From Sporosarcina luteola (GTDB lineage: Bacteria > Bacillota > Bacilli > Bacillales_A > Planococcaceae), in assembly GCA_014204635.1 (NCBI GenBank), contig JACHLS010000005.1:124001-188000 (forward strand): a stretch of DNA of 64,000 nt, given 5' to 3'. The first letter of the stretch is position 1; every line of letters begins with the position of its first letter. A program made the position numbers and the translations under genes. The notes under the pieces were generated by a model. It was not told where the DNA came from. It was given only the letters and a program-made list of their open reading frames with translations, and did no database searches. Positions 61,091 through 64,000 of the stretch are shown piece by piece.

Positions 61091-61807
61091 TTATTTACGA
61101 TCCAACCGGTAAATCCCTTTCCGATCACGAAGCGTGCAACCATTCCGTTTAAAAATGCGAATCATATTTTCATTGGCTTCATCCGTGCTGCCGACATACG
61201 TCACGGCTCCCAGGCGTTTCAATAAATCCAGTGAAATACGATGCATGGCCGTTCCATACCCTTTCCCCCTGACCTCGGGAACTGTTCCAAAATAAAACAA
61301 CCTTCCCTCGTCTGTTGTTCCCTCTTCAATAATTGGAATGCTTAAACCTATCAGCTCTCCCTCCTGCCGGAATGAAAAACAATGTGAACGCCATTTAGGG
61401 CCCAATTCATTTTCAAGCGATTCCATCACTTGTGTGATCGTGAATAGATTATTTTTATTGGCCGAGCCACTTCTGCAACGCTCATACAGATCGGCAAATT
61501 CGTCATCTGTCATTTGGCTATCTGCCAAAGAGGCCGCCTCGATAGCAGGGTCAAGTGAAACCTTCTCCTCCAGCCCACGGGTATACTCTACAACTGTAGA
61601 CACTTTTCGAAATCCTACATCCATAAGCCATTTCTCGTACACCGGATCCATCAAGAGCGACAAATAGCCGATTTCTTCTTCCAGCCATTTCTCCAGCAGA
61701 CTCCTAAACGCATCCAGATACGCTGCTTCCGTCACCCCATCCTGCTTCATTTGGTCAACTAGCCAGCATTCCTTATCCTTTTTAATGACAGAAAATAAAT
61801 CCATCAT
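61091..61807 (-). CDS. GNAT family acetyltransferase
   Basis: A 238-residue protein. The C-terminal half (about 95-235) is a GNAT domain with ELIGLSIPIIEEG, the CoA loop GTVPEVRGKGYGTAMH and the closing NENMIRIFKRNGC; the N-terminal 90 residues look like a degenerate second GNAT lobe. The substrate is unknown. ATG 61807 and 61804 are both possible after GGGAG. The gene lies 55 bp upstream of the YdaF-like gene on the same strand and may be cotranscribed. Confidence 0.87.
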   Translation of the reverse strand: MMDLFSVIKKDKECWLVDQMKQDGVTEAAYLDAFRSLLEKWLEEEIGYLSLLMDPVYEKWLMDVGFRKVSTVVEYTRGLEEKVSLDPAIEAASLADSQMTDDEFADLYERCRSGSANKNNLFTITQVMESLENELGPKWRSHCFSFRQEGELIGLSIPIIEEGTTDEGRLFYFGTVPEVRGKGYGTAMHRISLDLLKRLGAVTYVGSTDEANENMIRIFKRNGCTLRDRKGIYRLDRK

Positions 61808-61844
61808 ACCCGCTCCCTTTCGTTCAATTCGTATTGACTATGAA

Positions 61845-61876
61845 AGAACGCTTGGATGTAAATTTCCAAGCGTTCT
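61845..61876 (-). terminator. Terminator after the HAD gene
   Basis: AGAACGCTTGGA / TCCAAGCGTTCT, a perfect 12-bp stem with an 8-base loop between the HAD and GNAT genes. Confidence 0.82.
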
Positions 61877-61900
61877 GTTCTATTCAACATACCAACCAAA

Positions 61901-62443
61901 TCATCTTTCAATTATCCAATTGACAGCCTCCTGGAAATCTGCCGCCACAAACTCCGGCGATACATCTGCGTACGCGCCTTCGTACTCCCCATTTTCATAT
62001 ATTCGGAGAGATTCCTCCCCGGCCCCTGTTCGGACTAATATTTTGATGCAACCAGCTTCATGGGCAGCCAGCATATCAGTCCAGCGATCGCCGATCACAA
62101 CACAATCATGAAGCTGCAAGTCGTGCTCGTGTGCCGCTTGCCGCAACATGCCCGTTGCTGGTTTCCGGCATTGGCATCCTTCATCCGGTTGATGAGGACA
62201 AAGATAGATATGATCGAATCCAAATGAAGCTAGTTCATTTTCAAATTCTTCTCTAGTCGCTTCTCCTTTTGCAATGCCGGGTTGATTGGTGAAGGAACAA
62301 AGGAGGAAGCCCGAATCCTTTAGCTTTGCCATGCATTCCAGTACGTAGTTAAACGGCGTAAACGCCTCCGGATAAACAACTTGCTCATTGCCGCCAATCG
62401 TGCCGTCCCTGTCAATAAAAATTGCTTTTCCCAATGAAAACAT
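61901..62443 (-). CDS. HAD-IIIA phosphatase, GmhB-like
   Basis: A 180-residue phosphatase. The HAD motifs are present: IFIDRDGT with nucleophile Asp11 and acid Asp13, SFTNQPG, and VIGDRWTD with Asp119 and Asp123. A zinc loop CPHQPDEGCQC (Cys82, His84, Cys90, Cys92) places it with GmhB-type histidinol/heptose-bisphosphate phosphatases. In a Firmicute, a heptose or related sugar bisphosphate substrate is uncertain. ATG 62443 is right next to GGGGG; TTG 62434 has better spacing. It follows the oxidoreductase gene by 5 bp. Confidence 0.88.
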   Translation of the reverse strand: MFSLGKAIFIDRDGTIGGNEQVVYPEAFTPFNYVLECMAKLKDSGFLLCSFTNQPGIAKGEATREEFENELASFGFDHIYLCPHQPDEGCQCRKPATGMLRQAAHEHDLQLHDCVVIGDRWTDMLAAHEAGCIKILVRTGAGEESLRIYENGEYEGAYADVSPEFVAADFQEAVNWIIER

Positions 62444-62448
62444 CCCCC

Positions 62449-63390
62449 TTATTTCCGTAAAGCCTCCAATACAACCTGCGATTGATAGCCAACCTCAAAA
62501 TCATAAATCTCTGCAGCTATCCCTTTCACTGCCTTAACAAGCTCATCCACCAATCGCGGATCTGTTGCGCCGTCAATGGACATTTCTTCAAGCAGCTCTC
62601 CCGTCTTCCCACCGCGCAACTTGCCCCAGTTCTCAAGCGAAAGGACGCCATCTGTCCCAAAAGCCGTAAACCCGATATGTTCCTTGCCTGCCATGCCACT
62701 CATCCCTTCAATCAACACGGGCGTGCCGTCTGCAAGTTCAGCTGTCGCGATGATGCCTGTTTCGCAACGGCTGGAATCATCCGGCAGCTCTAGCCGGGAT
62801 TGGATATTGGATAGATTACCGAACACCTTCAATGTCTGTTGAATGAAATGAACGCCGACTTCCAAGACAAAACCGCCTTGTTTCCGTCCGCCGACCCAGT
62901 CATTTTTCTGCCAAGTACGCGGCCACTCTGGAAATTGCATCGTCAACTGCAATCGTCTCAATGCGCCGACATAGCCTTCTCCTATCAACGAGGCAAACTT
63001 CGCAGCAGCCGGTCCATAGTTCAACGGGAAGTTCATCGCATGGACAACACCCGATTCCTTTGCAGTTCGCATCATCTCTTCGGCCTCTTCTACAGAATTC
63101 GCTAGTGGCTTCTCGCACAGGACATGCTTTTTCGCTCGCAGCACATCCATGACAATGGTGTGATGAGACTTTGGCGGAACCGCCACATACACGAGCTCCA
63201 CTTTCTCGTCTGCAATCAATTTCTTATAGTCTGTATAAGATTGGAGTCCACCTAACTGATTCGCTGTGTCTTTTGCCAGCGATTCTAATTGATCACATAC
63301 GGCTACTATAGACACATTCTCATGCTCTGAAAATTGTTGGATCAGACGTTGGCCGATTGCCCCTAAACCGATAATTCCTATATGTATCAT
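62449..63390 (-). CDS. Gfo/Idh/MocA family oxidoreductase
   Basis: A 313-residue NAD(P)-dependent oxidoreductase. The N-terminal Rossmann fold has GIIGLGAIGQR and the conserved CEKPLA at 92-97; the C-terminal half has GGFVLEVGVHFIQQ with the His expected in the active site. Such enzymes oxidise or reduce a sugar, inositol or similar polyol; the substrate is open. ATG 63390 has GGAGG seven bases upstream. First gene of a two-gene unit with the HAD phosphatase, which suggests a joint sugar pathway. Confidence 0.92.
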   Translation of the reverse strand: MIHIGIIGLGAIGQRLIQQFSEHENVSIVAVCDQLESLAKDTANQLGGLQSYTDYKKLIADEKVELVYVAVPPKSHHTIVMDVLRAKKHVLCEKPLANSVEEAEEMMRTAKESGVVHAMNFPLNYGPAAAKFASLIGEGYVGALRRLQLTMQFPEWPRTWQKNDWVGGRKQGGFVLEVGVHFIQQTLKVFGNLSNIQSRLELPDDSSRCETGIIATAELADGTPVLIEGMSGMAGKEHIGFTAFGTDGVLSLENWGKLRGGKTGELLEEMSIDGATDPRLVDELVKAVKGIAAEIYDFEVGYQSQVVLEALRK

Positions 63391-63472
63391 GAAACATCCT
63401 CCTTTTTTCTATCGTACAATAGAGACTGGATGATTGTCATGGTTTCATTTCTAAAGGTTTTCGAATAGAAGA

Positions 63473-63498
63473 TGAAACTTTTGTCCCTCTTCCCCGTA
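63473..63498 (+). promoter_or_regulatory. ECF-type (sigma-W-like) promoter
   Basis: TGAAAC at 63473-63478, a 16-bp spacer and CGTA at 63495-63498, an exact match to the Bacillus sigma-W consensus. The predicted start is about 35 bp before the start codon of the DUF1648 gene. Confidence 0.78.
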
Positions 63499-63538
63499 AG
63501 GATATTAACGAGCATTGTGTAAACTAGGAGGACCCATT

Positions 63539-64000
63539 ATGTATAACCGACCGAAACTCGATATTCCGAAGACCCCATTTGAAAAGGCCGCTGATCTGAT
63601 TGGCGCCATTGTTTTCATTTCATGGATCGGCTATCTTGTCTACGCTTGGGGCCAGCTGCCAGACCAAGTGCCCGGCCACTACGATGGAGCCGGACAGGTA
63701 GACCGTTGGGGGACGAAATGGGAGCTGATCATCCTACCAATCATCGCCGCTTTATTGATCCCACTCATGGCTTTTTTGGAAAAGCATCCAGAATGGCACA
63801 ATTACATGAATTTAAATGAGTCCAATATAGAATTTCAATACAAGAATTCCCGATTGCTGTTAAACATCATGAAAAATGAAATCCTTTTATTTCTGGCGTA
63901 TATCAGTTTCAATATGATCCGAGTCACCTTGGGCAAAGCCGAATCCCTGGGCGCCGCTTTTTTGCCTGTCTTTATTGGGATCCTTTTCGGCACTATGATT
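63539..64000 (+). CDS. DUF1648 domain membrane protein, partial
   Basis: The first 154 residues of a gene cut by the right edge. ATG 63539 has AGGAGG seven bases upstream. After a short cytoplasmic N-terminus, a membrane segment (IGAIVFISWIGYLVYAW) leads to the DUF1648 motif LPDQVPGHYDGAGQVDRWG, an outside loop that is the family mark, then a second segment and a third and fourth near the edge. SdpI-like immunity proteins also carry this domain. A sigma-W-type promoter upstream fits a role in envelope or antimicrobial peptide stress, which is inferred. Confidence 0.85.
   Translation, partial: MYNRPKLDIPKTPFEKAADLIGAIVFISWIGYLVYAWGQLPDQVPGHYDGAGQVDRWGTKWELIILPIIAALLIPLMAFLEKHPEWHNYMNLNESNIEFQYKNSRLLLNIMKNEILLFLAYISFNMIRVTLGKAESLGAAFLPVFIGILFGTMI

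Overview
This 64 kb window is chromosomal DNA of a low-to-moderate GC Firmicute of the order Bacillales. The signs are strong AGGAGG-type ribosome binding sites, many TTG and GTG starts, a GlnK/GlnL-type two-component system, an MgtE magnesium channel, a YxlE-YxlF-YxlG-like ABC cluster, an HmoA-like heme oxygenase behind a Fur box, a guaC gene behind paired PurBoxes and an RNase J with the HGHEDH motif. A Planococcaceae member (Sporosarcina- or Lysinibacillus-like) is my inference; no rRNA or ribosomal protein marker is present to settle it. I see no prophage, insertion sequence or CRISPR array.

Layout. 1-1.5 kb: alternating GyrI-like and VOC genes on the minus strand, one VOC copy being broken. 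1.7-4 kb: amino-acid ABC importer. 4.1-11 kb: MgtE, a LytTR regulator, a CBS/ACT-type protein, an MFS transporter and an 811-residue PAS-GGDEF-EAL protein. 11-16.6 kb: a 21-bp-period G-rich array, a Tet(M)-like GTPase, a SAP/DUF6434 protein, a methyltransferase, a thioredoxin and a TetR/DUF5367 pair. 16.7-27 kb: an RND exporter, an AraC regulator, a VOC protein, a dicarboxylate/glutamate symporter under a cre-like site, and a MarR-MFS-GlnK-GlnL run. 27-34 kb: a SWIM/SNF2 helicase, an ABC exporter pair and a secreted protein with three 68-residue repeats. 34.2-34.9 kb: a large 21-bp/102-bp array. 35-44 kb: small stress-type genes, hmoA, an amidase, a stalk-domain protein with a 16-residue repeat, guaC and a Cache-GGDEF protein. 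44-52 kb: an AarF kinase, an APC permease, two tRNA-Asn genes, RNase J, and LysR divergent from a coenzyme F420 ligase-like gene. 52.2-52.5 kb: a second 21-bp/103-bp array. 52.5-57.5 kb: two ABC exporters in one operon, divergent from an HTH regulator, with matching palindromes in both promoters. 58-64 kb: DUF4870/MerR pair, a DUF2167 protein, two GNATs, a HAD phosphatase with an oxidoreductase, and a partial DUF1648 gene behind an ECF (sigma-W-type) promoter.

The most unusual content is the set of three intergenic arrays, all built on a 21-bp period (two turns of B-DNA). Arrays at 34.2 and 52.2 kb share the module GATCGATAA and the same plan of four 21-bp modules plus one of 18-19 bp, though their other bases differ and they lie in opposite orientation. 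The array at 11.4 kb has the same 21-bp period with an unrelated G-rich module. Their function is unknown to me. Many genes encode envelope, export and signalling functions: efflux pumps paired with local regulators, and nucleotide second-messenger proteins (two GGDEF proteins and a CBS protein of the kind that binds cyclic di-AMP).
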